Assembly (NCBI GenBank): GCA_963851245.1 | Contig: CAWKOH010000007.1 | Span: forward strand, 1 to 64,000 | DNA: 64,000 nucleotides | DNA from: CAWKOH01 sp963851245 | GTDB taxonomy: Bacteria > Actinomycetota > Acidimicrobiia > Acidimicrobiales > Palsa-688 | Direction: 5' to 3' | In this document: in pieces, positions 26,320-36,817 of the stretch | How positions within the stretch are numbered: position 1 is the stretch's first letter | How the letters are laid out: every line of letters starts with the position of its first letter | The notes under the pieces: model-generated | Told to the model about the DNA's origin: nothing | The model's database searches: none | The model's input: the letters and a program-made list of their open reading frames with translations, nothing else | Program-made: the position numbers and the translations under genes

Positions 26320-28108
26320 ATGGTGAATGTGACCGACGTGGTGCCGCAGCGCCCAAAGGGACGCAAGATCTACGACCAGATCGGGTCCGGTATCGGGGTG
26401 CCGTTCTGGGAGGTGGCGCTGGGCGACTCGCCGGGCCGCGCTGGGCCGGCGTCGAATCCCCCGGTGCGGTTGTATGACACTTCGGGGCCGGGTGGCGATC
26501 CGGCGGCGGGGCTGCCGGCGTTGCGCCGGGACTGGATCGTCGGACGCGGCGATGTGGAGGAGTCCGAGGGCCGCCGGGTGACCGTCGTGACGATGGGCGG
26601 GCCGCGGTCCGGCGCGGACCGGTGGGCCGGCCGGGCCGGCCGGGTTCCTGGTGCCGGGCGGCAGCCGCTGCGGGCGACGCGTTCGGGCGGCCGGGGCGGG
26701 ACGGTCACCCAGTTGCACTACGCCCGGCGGGGTGAGATCACTCCGGAGATGCGCTTTGTCGCCGTACGGGAGGGCGTCGAAGCGGAGGTGGTGCATGACG
26801 AGATCGCGACCGGGCGGGCCATCCTGCCCGCCAATGTCAACCATCCCGAGAGCGAACCGATGGTCATCGGCCGCCGCTTCTTGGTGAAGGTCAACGCCAA
26901 CATCGGCAACTCGTCGGTGACCTCCTCGGTGGCCGAGGAGGTGGACAAGCTGACCTGGGCCACCCGCTGGGGGGCGGACACGGTGATGGATCTGTCCACC
27001 GGGCCCGACATTCACACCACCCGGGAGTGGATTATCCGCAACTCGCCGGTGCCGATCGGCACCGTGCCCATCTACCAGTCCCTGGAGAAGACCGACGGTC
27101 GACCGGAGGAGCTGACCTGGGAGCTGTACCGCGACACCGTCATCGAGCAGGCCGAGCAGGGCGTGGACTACATGACCGTGCACGCCGGGGTCCGCCTGGC
27201 CTATATCCCGCTGACCGCCGCCCGGGTGACCGGGATCGTGAGCCGGGGCGGGTCCATCCTGGCCGCCTGGTGACTGGCCCACCACCAGGAGAACTTCCTG
27301 TACACCCACTTCGAGGAGCTGTGCGAGATCCTGGCCGCCTACGACGTGGCCTTCTCGCTGGGGCGACGGTCTGCGCCCCGGCTCGGTCGCGGACGCCAAC
27401 GACGAGGCCCAGTTCGCCGAGCTGCGCACCTTGGGAGAGCTGACCGAGATCGCCTGGCGCCACGACGTGCAGGTGATGATCGAAGGCCCCGGCCACGTCC
27501 CGCTGCACAAGATCGCCGAGAACGTGGCCCGCCAGCAGGCAGGTCTGCCACCAAGCGCCCTTCTACACCCTGGATCCGCTCACCACCGACATCGCCCCCG
27601 GCTACGACCACATCACCTCCGCCATCGGGGCGGCGGTGATCGCCCTGCACGGCACCGCCATGCTGTGCTACGTCACCCCCAAAGAACATCTGGGCCTGCC
27701 CGACCGCGACGACGTCAAACAGGGGATGATCGCTTACAAGATCGCGGCCCACGCCGCCGATGTGGCCAAAGGGCCACCCCGGAGCCCAAGCCTGGGACGA
27801 CGCCCTCTCTAAGGCCCGCTTCGAGTTCCGCTGGGAGGACCAGTTCAACCTGGCCCTAGGACCCCGAGACGGCCCGCTCCTTCACGATGAAAACTCTTCC
27901 GGCGGCACCGGCCAAGACCGCCCACTTCTGCTCCATGTGCGGACCGAAGTTCTGCAGCATGCGCATCAGCCACGACGTCCGGACTTACGCGGCCGCCAAG
28001 GGCCTCCAGCCCGAGAACACCCTGGCGGTCGGGACGGCCGAGAAATCCGCCGAGTTCCAACAAGCCGGCGCCACCGTATACCTCAAGGCAGACCAGAGAC
28101 CGACCTGA
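26320..28108 (+). CDS. thiC: Phosphomethylpyrimidine synthase ThiC, interrupted by a TGA and several indels
   Basis: ThiC is a radical-SAM enzyme that converts aminoimidazole ribotide to the thiamine pyrimidine. Visible motifs are TQLHYARRGEITPEMRFVA, ILPANVNHPESEPMVIGR, VKVNANIGNSSV, TWATRWGADTVMDLSTG and, at the end, the cluster motif CSMCGPKFCSMRIS (CX2CX4C). In-frame TGA at 27271 replaces the cysteine expected in AAWCLAHHQENF. Frame changes follow near 27,360, 27,540, 27,770 and 27,860, and the region around 26,590-26,700 also looks frame-disturbed. Each break restores a conserved segment, so most are probably consensus errors. The true stop may differ from 28108. Expression should be controlled by the TPP riboswitch. 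Confidence 0.85.
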
Positions 28109-28488
28109 CCGTCCTCTCCGTCCGGGTCATGCCCTAAGCGACGGCTCCAGCCGGCAACGCCCGTTTTGACCTGTTGGGCGAAGACGGTGTCGAACCGTCG
28201 ATGGAGCCTTCGTCCCCGCGGCGATCGCCGACATCCGAACCGCCGCCTGACTAAAAACTACCTCCCGCCATCGTCGCAACAGCGAGGGAATCCAGGCCTC
28301 AGGGGCCGGCGGGGACCCTTCGACGCAGGCGCATCGCTTACGACCCTGTCACAGCTCCGGCACAACGGAGCCCCTGAACCAGATCGACGGCCGGTCGCCT
28401 GCATGCCCCCAGGTTCTTCTCGCTCCCCATGCCGGCCGCCGGTGCAGGTAGGTACGAACGCATTGGGCGGCCTGGAGGCAGGTGTGGA
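28109..28488. other. Intergenic region between thiC and the antiporter gene
   Basis: The two genes converge here. No further gene or clear terminator was seen. Confidence 0.4.
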
Positions 28489-29974
28489 TCAACGGTGAGT
28501 TCTCGGGGGGCTTGCGTGCTGGAAGGTCCGGGCGAGTTGTGGTGCGTGGCGGGCGTCGGCGATAACGGTGAGAGTGTCACCGGCGTGAAGCTGGGTGTCG
28601 CCCCGCACCGCCACCAGCTGGCCGTCGCGCACCAGCAGGGTGACCCAGGCATCCGCGGGCAGGCCGTCCAGGCCGGCCACGGTGCTGGCATCGGCAGGTG
28701 AGCCGGCCGCCACGGTCAGCTGATGAACGTTGTCGGGCTCGTCGCGCAGCCTCACCCCGAGCGCCCACGGTTCGGGATCCACCAGGTGCACCGGTAGGCC
28801 CAGCCGCCGGGCCACCGTCGGCACCAGGCTGCCTTGCACCACCACGGAGAACACGACCACGACGATCACGATCTCGTACAGGCGGGCCACATCGGGGATA
28901 GAGGTGGTCAGCAGGTAGCCCCCCAGCAGGATGGGAACGGCCCCTTTGAGCCCGGCGAAGAGAACGAAGCTACGCTCGTTGGATCGCAGGCGGGCGGGGA
29001 TCAGGCACAAGCCGACCAGCACCGGCCTGATGACCACGGCCAGGGCGATGGCGTAGAGCAGGCCGGGAACCCACACGTCGGTGCGGGCCAGCACACCCAG
29101 ATCGACGGTGAGACCGAGCACGGCGAAGGCCACGATCTCGCCCAGACTGGCCAGGGCGCCGTGGAACCGCTCGATCTCGCGCCTTGTAGGGGGCCCGTTC
29201 GTCGCCCAGGGCGATGCCGGCCACGAAGACGGCCAGGAACCCCGATCCGTGGGCCACGGTGGCAGCCCCGAACAGCACCAGGGCGGCGGCCAGGGTCCGC
29301 AGCGGGTAGAGACCCTCGCTGGGCAGGGGCACACGGCGCATGAACCACAGCAGGGCCCGACCCCCCACCACGCCGACGGCGGCGCCGACAAGCATCTGTA
29401 GGGCGAAGGTGCCCGTGGCGTGGGCCACTCCGGTCGGGGTGAGACCTCCCGCCGCGATCAGGCTGGCCATCAAAGCGATGCCGACCGGGTCGTTGGCGCC
29501 GGACTCGCCTTCGAGGATAGTGCCGCTGCGCCCTTCAACCTGGCGTCTGCCCAGCACGGAGAAGACCACGGTCGGGTCGGTTGGCGCCAGCGCGGTGGCC
29601 ACCAGCAGCGAGACGTACCAGTTGAATCCGAAGGCTGCGTGCAGCAGCGCGGCTCCGGCGATGGCGGTCAGGAAGGTGCCGGCCACCCCGACGATCGCGA
29701 TGGGTGCCAGGGCGGTGCGGAAGCGACTCCAGCCGATACGCATGCCGCCGTCGAAGAGCACGCATACCAGTGCCACGGTGACCACCCGGTTGACGGTCCT
29801 GTGGTCGGGGGCGTGCACCACCGGAACGACCTCGACGGCCAGCGCCGCGGCGATCAGGACCAGAGCGGGCAGCGGGATCCTTAAGCGCTCGGTGGCCCGG
29901 CTCGACACCACCGCGGCCAGGCCGACCGCCGCGGTGAGCAGGACTAGCGCTCCAAACGTTTCGGTGTCGGTCAT
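28489..29974 (-). CDS. CPA1-type cation/proton antiporter with C-terminal TrkA-C domain, one frameshift
   Basis: About 494 residues. Around twelve membrane helices carry the CPA1 signatures ALAPTDPTVVFSVLG and LEGESGANDPVGIAL (the N-D ion-binding pair), and FAGLKGAVPILLGGYLL. The C-terminal part (VHQLTVAAGSPADAS, DAWVTLLVRDGQLVAV, LHAGDTLTVIAD) is a TrkA-C/RCK_C regulatory domain, as in NhaP2/CvrA K+(Na+)/H+ antiporters. The frame changes near 29,190 (after DERAPYKA, resuming REIERFHGALASLGEI). ATG at 29974 opens a typical first helix. The ion could be K+ or Na+. Confidence 0.88.
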
Positions 29975-30377
29975 CGGGCACTCCGGGATCGGGCACGCAG
30001 CATCGAGTGCCGACCAGACTTCCCGACTCGCCGCAAGGAACTATAGCTGTCGCCGTCACCCCGGACAGAAGCGGGTCGCCAGGTCCGCGACGTCGACGAT
30101 GCGCAGTTGGTAGGAAGAGAGGCCTCCCTTGCTGGCATGTCGCTCCGGCGATCTACGCCACCAAGCGACACTGGGACATTGTCGTCCCCATCCTCGAGTG
30201 CGAGGGCGGCCGAGGTGCCGCCCTCGCCATTGGCACCACCGCCGGACTCCTCCCTGCCCTGCGATCGGCGCGGGGGAGACTCAGATTGACCGCCTCCTAA
30301 CGTCACCCACCACCGTCCCCAGAGATTGTGACTGGAGTGCCCTCCAACGACGGCAGAGAGACCCCTCGGGGTTCGGG
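29975..30377. other. Intergenic region
   Basis: No gene is recognisable on either strand. The region should contain the antiporter promoter. Confidence 0.4.
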
Positions 30378-30992
30378 TCACGTCTTGGTGGCGATGCCTT
30401 CGAACATGTACCCGAGTGCCTTGGGGCCACGGATGTAGTAGTTCTCGGTGTGCCTGAATTCGAAGCCGGCGCCTGCTATTAGCGCGTCGATCGGCCGGTT
30501 GAGATGACAACCGCCGAACACGCGCCGTTGCAGCGGTGTGAGGCGGTCCTGCCATCGCGCCACGTGAGGTTCGGGTGACCGGCCGTGTTCGACAAAATGC
30601 AACTCTCCGCCCGGTCGAAGCACCCTGCGGATCTCGCCCAGAGCAAGCTGGGCGTCAGGGATTGTGCACAGTGTCCAGGTGACCAGTACGTGATCAATGC
30701 TGGCGGGGTTGAGTGGGAGGGCTTGTCCGTCCAATCCGACGTATTCGACGGACACGGGGCTGGCGGCAACCCGTTGGGCAGCCAGCTTTCGGCCGACGGT
30801 GGCCGGGTCTACAGCTTGGACGCGGGTTACCGCCACCGGATAGTGCGGGACGTTGAGACCCGAACCGAATCCGACCTCGAGTACCTCGCCGCTCAGACCC
30901 GCTGTAACGCGCTGGCGGATGCGGGCGAAGTCGCGACCTCCTACCGCGACGTCGATGAAGCGAGGTAGGACCTGATCCTGGTAGAAGCCCAC
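30378..30992 (-). CDS. Class I SAM-dependent methyltransferase
   Basis: 204 residues. Motif I is GEVLEVGFGSGLNVPHYP (SAM glycine loop), the acidic ribose-binding residue is in VQAVDP, and post-motif blocks are IDHVLVTWTLCTIPDAQ and IRRVLRPGGELHFVEHG. This matches UbiE/phosphatidylethanolamine-type small methyltransferases, many of which are annotated only as class I methyltransferases. The substrate is unknown. It starts at an ATG at 30992 (MGFYQDQVLPRF). Confidence 0.85.
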   Translation of the reverse strand: MGFYQDQVLPRFIDVAVGGRDFARIRQRVTAGLSGEVLEVGFGSGLNVPHYPVAVTRVQAVDPATVGRKLAAQRVAASPVSVEYVGLDGQALPLNPASIDHVLVTWTLCTIPDAQLALGEIRRVLRPGGELHFVEHGRSPEPHVARWQDRLTPLQRRVFGGCHLNRPIDALIAGAGFEFRHTENYYIRGPKALGYMFEGIATKT

Positions 30993-31081
30993 CCCCGCAG
31001 TTTGTCCCCTTTCAGAAGGACGTCAAAAATCGGAGTAGGGCCCTGTCCCATTCTCCCCGGGCAGGGGGAGACGTTCTTGCT

Positions 31082-31753
31082 TCAGCTGTTTGCGTTCTCT
31101 TCACGTCGCGCCACGACGACCTCGGATGGGACCCCGTAGGCCACGATCACCTCGACGTGCTCGAGGTGCCACTGGGTTCCGGTGATCAGATTGCGTAGCT
31201 CCACCGGTCGGCAACCACCGACCAAAGCGGGCCAGCGAGTGGCGAGCGCATTCCAGCCAGAGGCAATGATCCGGCTCGCCGGTGTTGTGCCGTGGGTCAA
31301 CGAGACCAGGGCGAGCAGCCCGCCGGTGGCGAGGAGTCGTGCTGCCTCGGCGATGAGAGCATGAGCGTCGTCGGAGGAGAGAAGGTCGAAGACGTAGGTC
31401 GCCAGGAAACGGTCGAAGGCTCCGTCGTCTCCGGGCAGCTCAGTAGCCGGAGGCTCCAACAGCTCGACCTTCGCTCGCTGCGACCACGGGGCGAGCCGGG
31501 TTGCTGCCAGCTCGACCATGGTCGGGCTGACATCAACCCCGAGGTACTCGACTGAGGGGGCGAGGGTCGAGGTCAAAAGGTTGGCGGCCCAGCGGCCGGT
31601 CCCGCAGCCCAGCTCGAAGACGGACTCGCTTCCCTCGAAGCCCGCTAGTTCGGCCAGCCGGCGGACGGCGGGGTCCTCGTAGAAGTGCTGTGTGTCCTGG
31701 AAGCGACCGAAGCGATCGTAGAAGCGGCGGGAACCTGCAGCATCCAGCGGCAT
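31082..31753 (-). CDS. Class I SAM-dependent methyltransferase
   Basis: About 223 residues from the ATG at 31753 (MPLDAAGSRRFYDRFGRFQD). Motif I reads ESVFELGCGTGRWAANLL, then YLGVDVSPTMVELAATRL, DGAFDRFLATYVFDLL and ARLLATGGLLALVSLTHG. An open extension to 31834 is possible but lacks similarity. It is a different subfamily from the methyltransferase at 30.4-31.0 kb. The substrate is unknown. Confidence 0.85.
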   Translation of the reverse strand: MPLDAAGSRRFYDRFGRFQDTQHFYEDPAVRRLAELAGFEGSESVFELGCGTGRWAANLLTSTLAPSVEYLGVDVSPTMVELAATRLAPWSQRAKVELLEPPATELPGDDGAFDRFLATYVFDLLSSDDAHALIAEAARLLATGGLLALVSLTHGTTPASRIIASGWNALATRWPALVGGCRPVELRNLITGTQWHLEHVEVIVAYGVPSEVVVARREENANS

Positions 31754-32003
31754 GATCTGACTGTACGCGCGAGCTCCTCGTCGCTGAGCTTGACCAACGC
31801 TGGGATGCACTTCGCTGTGCTCGCCCGCTGGCACCCGGCGTACCTGGTAGGTAACCCAGAAGGTGAACGTCGAACGGCTGGCTCACCCCCGCAACAGCCG
31901 GTTCGCGGGACGGGTCGGGAGCGTCGTAGCGGCGACTGGCGGTGATGGTCGGCGGTCTGATCTTTGCCGCCTTCAACCTGCAGGGCGGGTGTGGCCCGCT
32001 GCG

Positions 32004-32909
32004 CTATGCGCCTGGTCGGGTTCTGATGGCGTGTAGGCCTCGGACTGACGAGGTGACCGCGGCGGCGCTGGCTAGGAGCAGGAAGCACACCGGTCCGATA
32101 GCGGTCATCTCGTCACGGACGCCGATGCCTCCGATCATCAAGACTCGAGTAACGCAGATGACCGCGCAGGCGGTGAGGGCTGCGAGGGCGACACTGGCGG
32201 TGACGGCCACCAGCGACGAGACGGCGAGTATGGGCGGGGTCAGCGCCGCCTTTCTCAGAGCCCGGCGAATGCTGGTCGTGCACACGGTCACGCAAACCAC
32301 GCTGAAGAGGGCGTAGATGGCCAGCAGAGCCCAGCCGCCGCCAGTATGGGGGCCCTGGGCCGTGATGTGACGGTAGTTGCCGGGCCGGATGTGGTTGGTG
32401 GCGACGGCAAGCACCCCGGTCCCGGCCAGCCACAGCGCCACCACGACCACCGGTAGGCCCGCCGGCATCAGGATCGGGCGGTTCCGGGTGCGGATCGCCG
32501 GCACCACAACCCCCAGCCAGTACAAGAAACCGGCGATGAGGATGGCAGCGGCGGACAGCGAGAAGATGACGTTGCCCACCGCGTACGCGCCCCATCCCCA
32601 CGAGCGGAGGCCGGGCACCGGCTGGTCGTCCACCGCTCGGGCGAACAACGCCACCGCCACGGTGCTCCATACCCACAGGGCGAACACGGTGGCCGTGGTG
32701 GTCTCCAGCCTCAGTCGTCGCCCGTCGGAGCCGGCGGCGATCGGGTCGGCGTTCAGACGGGCCTTGACGGCCGATACGGCCAGGTCGGAGGTGACTCGCC
32801 ACCCACCCCCGCAGTCAGCCGCCAGGGCGGCCAGTTCGTCGCCGTAGCGGTCGCGGAAGCGGGGCGGGTAGGCAGCCAGGATGAGCCGGTTAAGGCGGGA
32901 GGTGCTCAT
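32004..32909 (-). CDS. Multi-pass membrane protein downstream of PadR
   Basis: 301 residues. The N-terminus MSTSRLNRLILAAYPPRFRD then RYGDELAALAADCGG resembles the cytoplasmic prefix seen in some ABC permease-like proteins. It is followed by seven or eight hydrophobic segments (for example TATVFALWVWSTVAVALF and LPVVVVALWLAGTGVLAV). No catalytic motif is visible. ATG at 32909 overlaps the PadR stop by 4 bases, so the two are translationally coupled and the membrane protein is probably the regulator's target or partner. Confidence 0.7.
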   Translation of the reverse strand: MSTSRLNRLILAAYPPRFRDRYGDELAALAADCGGGWRVTSDLAVSAVKARLNADPIAAGSDGRRLRLETTTATVFALWVWSTVAVALFARAVDDQPVPGLRSWGWGAYAVGNVIFSLSAAAILIAGFLYWLGVVVPAIRTRNRPILMPAGLPVVVVALWLAGTGVLAVATNHIRPGNYRHITAQGPHTGGGWALLAIYALFSVVCVTVCTTSIRRALRKAALTPPILAVSSLVAVTASVALAALTACAVICVTRVLMIGGIGVRDEMTAIGPVCFLLLASAAAVTSSVRGLHAIRTRPGA

Positions 32910-33247
32910 GCCAGTCCCAGAGTCGGTGAGGCCGCCAGTCGCTTGCGTCCCATGGCCGCGAAACGTCGCATGTTCTCCAGCCGCTCGGCCAGCACGGCTG
33001 AGCCGTGCGAGGTCAGCCGGTAGGGCCTGCGGCGGGGGTCGCCACTGTCGAGCGGTTCGATCAGCCCACGCTGTTCGAGCCGGGACAGCGCCCCGTACAA
33101 GGTGCCCGGTCCCATCCTCACGCCGGTGGTCGCCTCTACGTCGCCGATGATGGCATAACCATGCCTGGAGCCTTCGGCCAAGCTGGCCATCACCAACAGG
33201 CCAGGGTCGGTCCAGTTCGGGTCCTCCACGCGACGCGGCACCTTCAC
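32906..33247 (-). CDS. PadR-family transcriptional regulator
   Basis: 113 residues with the PadR winged helix: GLLVMASLAEGSRHGYAIIG, RMGPGTLYGALSRLEQRGLI and PYRLTSHGSAVLAERLENMR. PadR proteins repress genes, often for membrane or transport functions, in response to toxic small molecules. It forms a two-gene unit with the membrane protein downstream (4-base overlap). A CGTAG-N7-CTACG palindrome just upstream is a likely autoregulatory operator. The GTG/ATG start at 33247 is preceded by GGAGGTG. Confidence 0.88.
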   Translation of the reverse strand: MKVPRRVEDPNWTDPGLLVMASLAEGSRHGYAIIGDVEATTGVRMGPGTLYGALSRLEQRGLIEPLDSGDPRRRPYRLTSHGSAVLAERLENMRRFAAMGRKRLAASPTLGLA

Positions 33248-33262
33248 CTCCCAGTCGTAGTT

Positions 33263-33279
33263 CGTAGCACGATACTACG
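33263..33279 (-). promoter_or_regulatory. Candidate PadR operator
   Basis: The 17-base dyad CGTAGCACGATACTACG (5-base arms, 7-base centre) lies 16 bases upstream of the padR start, with a partial extra CGTAG half-site at 33256-33260. Position and symmetry suit autorepression. Confidence 0.45.
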
Positions 33280-33353
33280 TCCCACGGCATAGTCAGGATG
33301 CCGCCAGAACCGCGCAGTCTGAAATGTCGCTAGTCCACGATAGATGTTGCCGC

Positions 33354-33676
33354 TCAGCTCGGCGGCCGCTCGAATCGGTGGGTCCAAGGCATCCGTCCCA
33401 CGAGGTTGGCCGCGATCAAAGTCCGATCTTCGGGGTCCCACAGAAGGATGGATCCATCGGTGCCTGGATCATGGCCACGAGGGCGGTCACGGCGGCCGAG
33501 CTCGGCGCAACAAGGTGTCTCACATCGTCGTCGGTGACGAACATCACGTCGAATCGACCGTCCTTCCCGTCGGCCCCGGGCGACCAGTTGGCGTTGACGA
33601 TCTTGACCTGTCTGGTCCGTTCACTCGCTCCCGGCCTGCAAGCAAACTTAGGGTCGACTCGCCGGACCCGCCGCAC
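33354..33676 (-). CDS. Conserved hypothetical protein, one frameshift
   Basis: The frame from 33676 gives QVKIVNANWSPGADGKDGRF, DVMFVTDDDVRHLVAPSSA and AAVTALVAMIQA. After an indel near 33,455 the next frame continues ILLWDPEDRTLIAANLVGRM and stops at 33354. The joined product of about 95-105 residues reads as one coherent small alpha/beta protein. I recall similar unannotated actinobacterial proteins but no function. The exact start is uncertain. Confidence 0.5.
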
Positions 33677-33694
33677 CCACGACAGGACCCGGCC

Positions 33695-33975
33695 TTAGGT
33701 AGTGGTTGGGGACGCAGGTTTGCGTACTCGGATGAATGCGCTCATGGCGGCGCCATCGAGTTCGGCGAGTGTCGCCTGGCGATAGCTTGGGGCGAGCTCG
33801 GCGAAACCGTCTCCGGTTCTCCGGCCACGCGGGTGATGTCGGCGCTGTCGTAGGTGTGGGTGGCTTCGCCGCTGATCTGTTCGAAGTCGGCTCGGTGCAG
33901 CAGATCGGCGTAGTCCGAGCCCACCAGGGGGTCAGCGATGCAGCCAGTCCATGCCCCCAAAGGTCTGCTGGAGCG
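33695..33975 (-). pseudogene. Arsenite methyltransferase (ArsM-like) C-terminal fragment
   Basis: The minus strand encodes GAWTGCIADPLVGSDYADLL, RADFEQISGEATHTYDSADI and, in another frame, MSAFIRVRKPASPTT. This matches the tail of ArsM-type methyltransferases, where W-x-x-C-I-A-G is followed by a Y-x-x-x-L-x-x-A-G-F helix and a final SAxIRAxKP strand. The SAM-binding domain is missing. Confidence 0.6.
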
Positions 33976-34941
33976 GTTGGGGCAACGATGTCGATTCGCG
34001 GCGCGCATCACCAATCAATGGACGCCTGGCGATCCACCAGCGCGGCCGTGGGTCGTGTCACCGATGATCGCATAGTTCTCAATCCTGGCGGACACTGGTT
34101 CTCCCTCCTGCGTCGGCGGCGACCCGGCCCTACAGGCCGAACTGCTGGCCATGGTCTCTCCGTCGGCGGAAGATCATGGTGGCGGGCGATAGCCGCCAAC
34201 ATCACCGGCGCGGAAGACTTCGACGCCGGCGCGGTCAGGGCGGTCCGCCCAGCAGTTATCTCTAGTCCCGATTCGGCCTGCCTTCGACGTAACCGACGCC
34301 AGTTTCTAGGGCCTCGTCGAGGACGCATCACCCGGAGCGGTGTCGTCCACGTCGCCGATGCCGATCTCTTTCCTCCTCGCCGCCGTTTCCTTCCGCGACG
34401 CCTGCGGGGCACCCAGCCTGGCGATGTGCCGCATACGACTGGTCAAGAAGGACCTTGACAGGGCCCGGCCGCCCGGCCGCAGACATGAGAATGGCAGAGA
34501 TTGTGACCGCGAGGATCGTCTGGGCAATGCCTTGGACGGCGAGGTGCGTTTCTCGACCGCGATCTGTATGGGCGCCCGGAACCTGCGACACACGTCCAAC
34601 CCCGCCAGCACGTCGTCGGCGTGGCGAGGGAGTAGGCCCGTGCTGGCCCGGGGTTGCAGTACGGCCTCGGCCGACCAGAGCGTGAACGCAGCGGTGGTGT
34701 TCGACTTCTCCAAGTAGATCAACTCGATCGCCCAGACTCGGCGAGCCCTCAGTCATGCCTAGCTACGGCGCCGTGCTTGGCACGACGGGGTACGAGGACA
34801 GGTTCGCCCGTCCGTGAACAGGGGTGCGATAGGCCGCGCCCGCAACCCCACCTCGCAAACTCGTCTGCAGCATTGGTGGAGCCTGTCAGGGTTTCTGCGC
34901 TGGTACAACCGCCGTCGATCAACGCCTCAATCGCCGATCTG
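33976..34941. other. Nearly 1 kb of unassigned sequence
   Basis: No frame is convincing. A short plus-strand piece near 34,888-34,925 (GFLRWYNRRR) resembles the end of an integrase-core transposase but is too short to claim. The region looks like decayed DNA between two gene fragments. Confidence 0.35.
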
Positions 34942-35088
34942 CTACGTGCTGAGGTGGCTTGGCGGAACGCGGGTGAGCTGGTTGCCCGAGATGATGTAGA
35001 GCTTGGTGAAGACCTCGTGCAGGTGGTGCTGCATCGTGCGGGGGCTGATGAACAGTCGTGTGCCAATCTCAGGTCGAGGAAGTCAGCG
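34942..35088 (-). pseudogene. LuxR-type helix-turn-helix fragment
   Basis: The minus strand reads EIGTRLFISPRTMQHHLHEV then FTKLYIISGNQL. This is the end of a LuxR/NarL DNA-binding domain, in which EIGxRLxISPRTVxxHLHxVFxKLxIxSRxQL is typical. The rest of the domain and the sensor part are absent. The stop is at 34942. Confidence 0.65.
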
Positions 35089-35713
35089 AGCTCACACGGA
35101 GCGGAGGTGTAGAGCCACTGGGCCGGTATGGGGCTCTTTGGCCGCTGGCCCAAGTTCAGTGGGATCAAGCTGGACCCAAGTGACTCGATGCAAGTTGCGG
35201 CGACAGCCGCAGTCGAACTCGAAGCCAGCCGACGAGACCCCTACCGCCAACTCAATCGCGTCTCTCATCTCCTGGGACGCAAGGTTCGAGGTGACGGGTG
35301 AATTGCAGCAGGTGCCCCCAAACGCTAGGCCATCTGGTTGGGTGACTACAGCCGGTATCGGATTTCTACGCCAACCGACCGATTACGGGGGTTCCGGGGA
35401 GAGCGTACCTCTCCACTAAACGCACCGGACCCTGGATCGGCCCGCCAGTCGGAGGTTGTCGTTTGAGCTACGACGGGACCGGGCGGGAGGGGTCTTCTGC
35501 TCCTTACGTGAACCGATTGCTCAGGATCCCGCCTCTTACCGCCCAGGCCGCCCAGGCCGCCCTGGACCCGCTGGACGCCCATTTGCAGGATTCCCCGATC
35601 CGAAGCGGCCGCTGCCGGTGCGTCGCCAAGACGGCCTCAGGGGAGTTGCAGATGGATCGTAGGTCCGTCACCCAACGGCATAGACGATTCGGATCACTGG
35701 CATCTTTAGTTCG
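35089..35713. other. No recognisable gene
   Basis: Open frames on both strands show no domain. This stretch separates the decayed fragments from the end of the hydrogenase locus (hypE stop at 35714). Confidence 0.4.
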
Positions 35714-36817
35714 TCAACAGATCCGCGGCAGCGGATCGCCGACGAGCATGTCGACGATCCGGGTCCCTCCGAACGCGGTGACGAGCACCACAATGCCGGG
35801 CGGCTCCGACCGGATGTGGCCGATCGCCACGGCGTCCCGGCCAATGGGATGACCGCGCAGGGCGGCGATCGCGGCGTCGGCCTCGTCGGCCGGCACGACT
35901 GCTACGAACTTCCCTTCGTTGGCGACGTACAGAGGATCGATGCCGAGCAGCTCGCAAGCCGCGCCTACGGCTGGCCGGACCGGCAAGTTCGCTTCATCCA
36001 GCACCACGGTCAGGTTGCTGTCCCGGGCCAGCTCGTTGCACACCGTTCCGACCCCGCCCCGGGTGGCGTCGCGCAGCCACCGGGTCGAGGGCGCAGCCGC
36101 CAGGAGGTACTCCACGAGGTCGTGCAGCGGTGCGGTGTCCGAGACGATCTCGGCCTCGAGGGCCAGGTCGCCCCGGGCCAGCATGACGGCAGTGCCGTGA
36201 TCGCCGATGGTGCCGGACACGATCACCACATCACCGTCGGCCACCCGGGCGGCGCGGAGATCGCGCCCCGCCGGTATCACCCCGACGCCGGCGGTTGAGA
36301 TGTACATACCGTCTGCCGCGCCGTGGTCGACGACTTTGGTGTCGCCAGTGACGATTGCGACGGCGACCCCGGCGGCCGCCTCGGCCATGTCCGCGACGAT
36401 CTCCTTGAGCGACTCGATGGGGAAACCTTCTTCCAGGACAAAGGCAGCCGACAGGGCGATGGGGCGGGCCCCCACCATGGCCAGGTCGTTGATGGTGCCG
36501 TGCACGGCCAGATGACCGGCCGACCCCCCGGAGAAGCGCAGAGGCTTGACCACGAACGAGTCGGTGCTGAAAGCGAGCCTGTCTCCTGACGGGAGGGTCA
36601 GCACCGCGGCGTCCGTCTGGGCGCCCAGAGTGTCGTTGGCGAAGGCGGGCAGGAACACCGCCTCCAGGAGCGCCGCCGACGCCTTGCCCCCAGCGCCGTG
36701 GGCCAGGGTAACCACCTCGTCGATCAGGCGCGGTCTGCGCCGGCGGAAGGCCTCGATGCGGGCGAACACGGCGGCCTCCCTGCCGGTGACCCCGGTCTGC
36801 CGGGCCAGATCGGTCAT
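35714..36817 (-). CDS. hypE: Hydrogenase maturation protein HypE
   Basis: HypE receives a carbamoyl group from HypF on its C-terminal cysteine and dehydrates it to the thiocyanate that becomes a cyanide ligand of the NiFe centre. The 367-residue protein has the PurM-like fold: LAHGAGGKASAALLEAVFLP, GDRLAFSTDSFVVKPLRF, INDLAMVGARPIAL and RDATRGGVGTVCNELA. It ends P-R-I-C, the essential C-terminal cysteine. The first 30 residues precede the usual family start. Its ATG overlaps the stop of the SIS gene (36814-36817). It is the last gene of the leftward hydrogenase operon. Confidence 0.96.
   Translation of the reverse strand: MTDLARQTGVTGREAAVFARIEAFRRRRPRLIDEVVTLAHGAGGKASAALLEAVFLPAFANDTLGAQTDAAVLTLPSGDRLAFSTDSFVVKPLRFSGGSAGHLAVHGTINDLAMVGARPIALSAAFVLEEGFPIESLKEIVADMAEAAAGVAVAIVTGDTKVVDHGAADGMYISTAGVGVIPAGRDLRAARVADGDVVIVSGTIGDHGTAVMLARGDLALEAEIVSDTAPLHDLVEYLLAAAPSTRWLRDATRGGVGTVCNELARDSNLTVVLDEANLPVRPAVGAACELLGIDPLYVANEGKFVAVVPADEADAAIAALRGHPIGRDAVAIGHIRSEPPGIVVLVTAFGGTRIVDMLVGDPLPRIC

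Noticed and set aside
27262..27273. TGA at a cysteine position in thiC as a selenocysteine codon.
   Set aside because: No SECIS-like hairpin was seen, ThiC is not a known selenoprotein, and the gene has several other sequence breaks.
34880..34960. Transposase tail (GFLRWYNRRR) on the plus strand.
   Set aside because: Only about ten residues match, there is no supporting D-D-E core, and it is adjacent to a LuxR fragment on the other strand.
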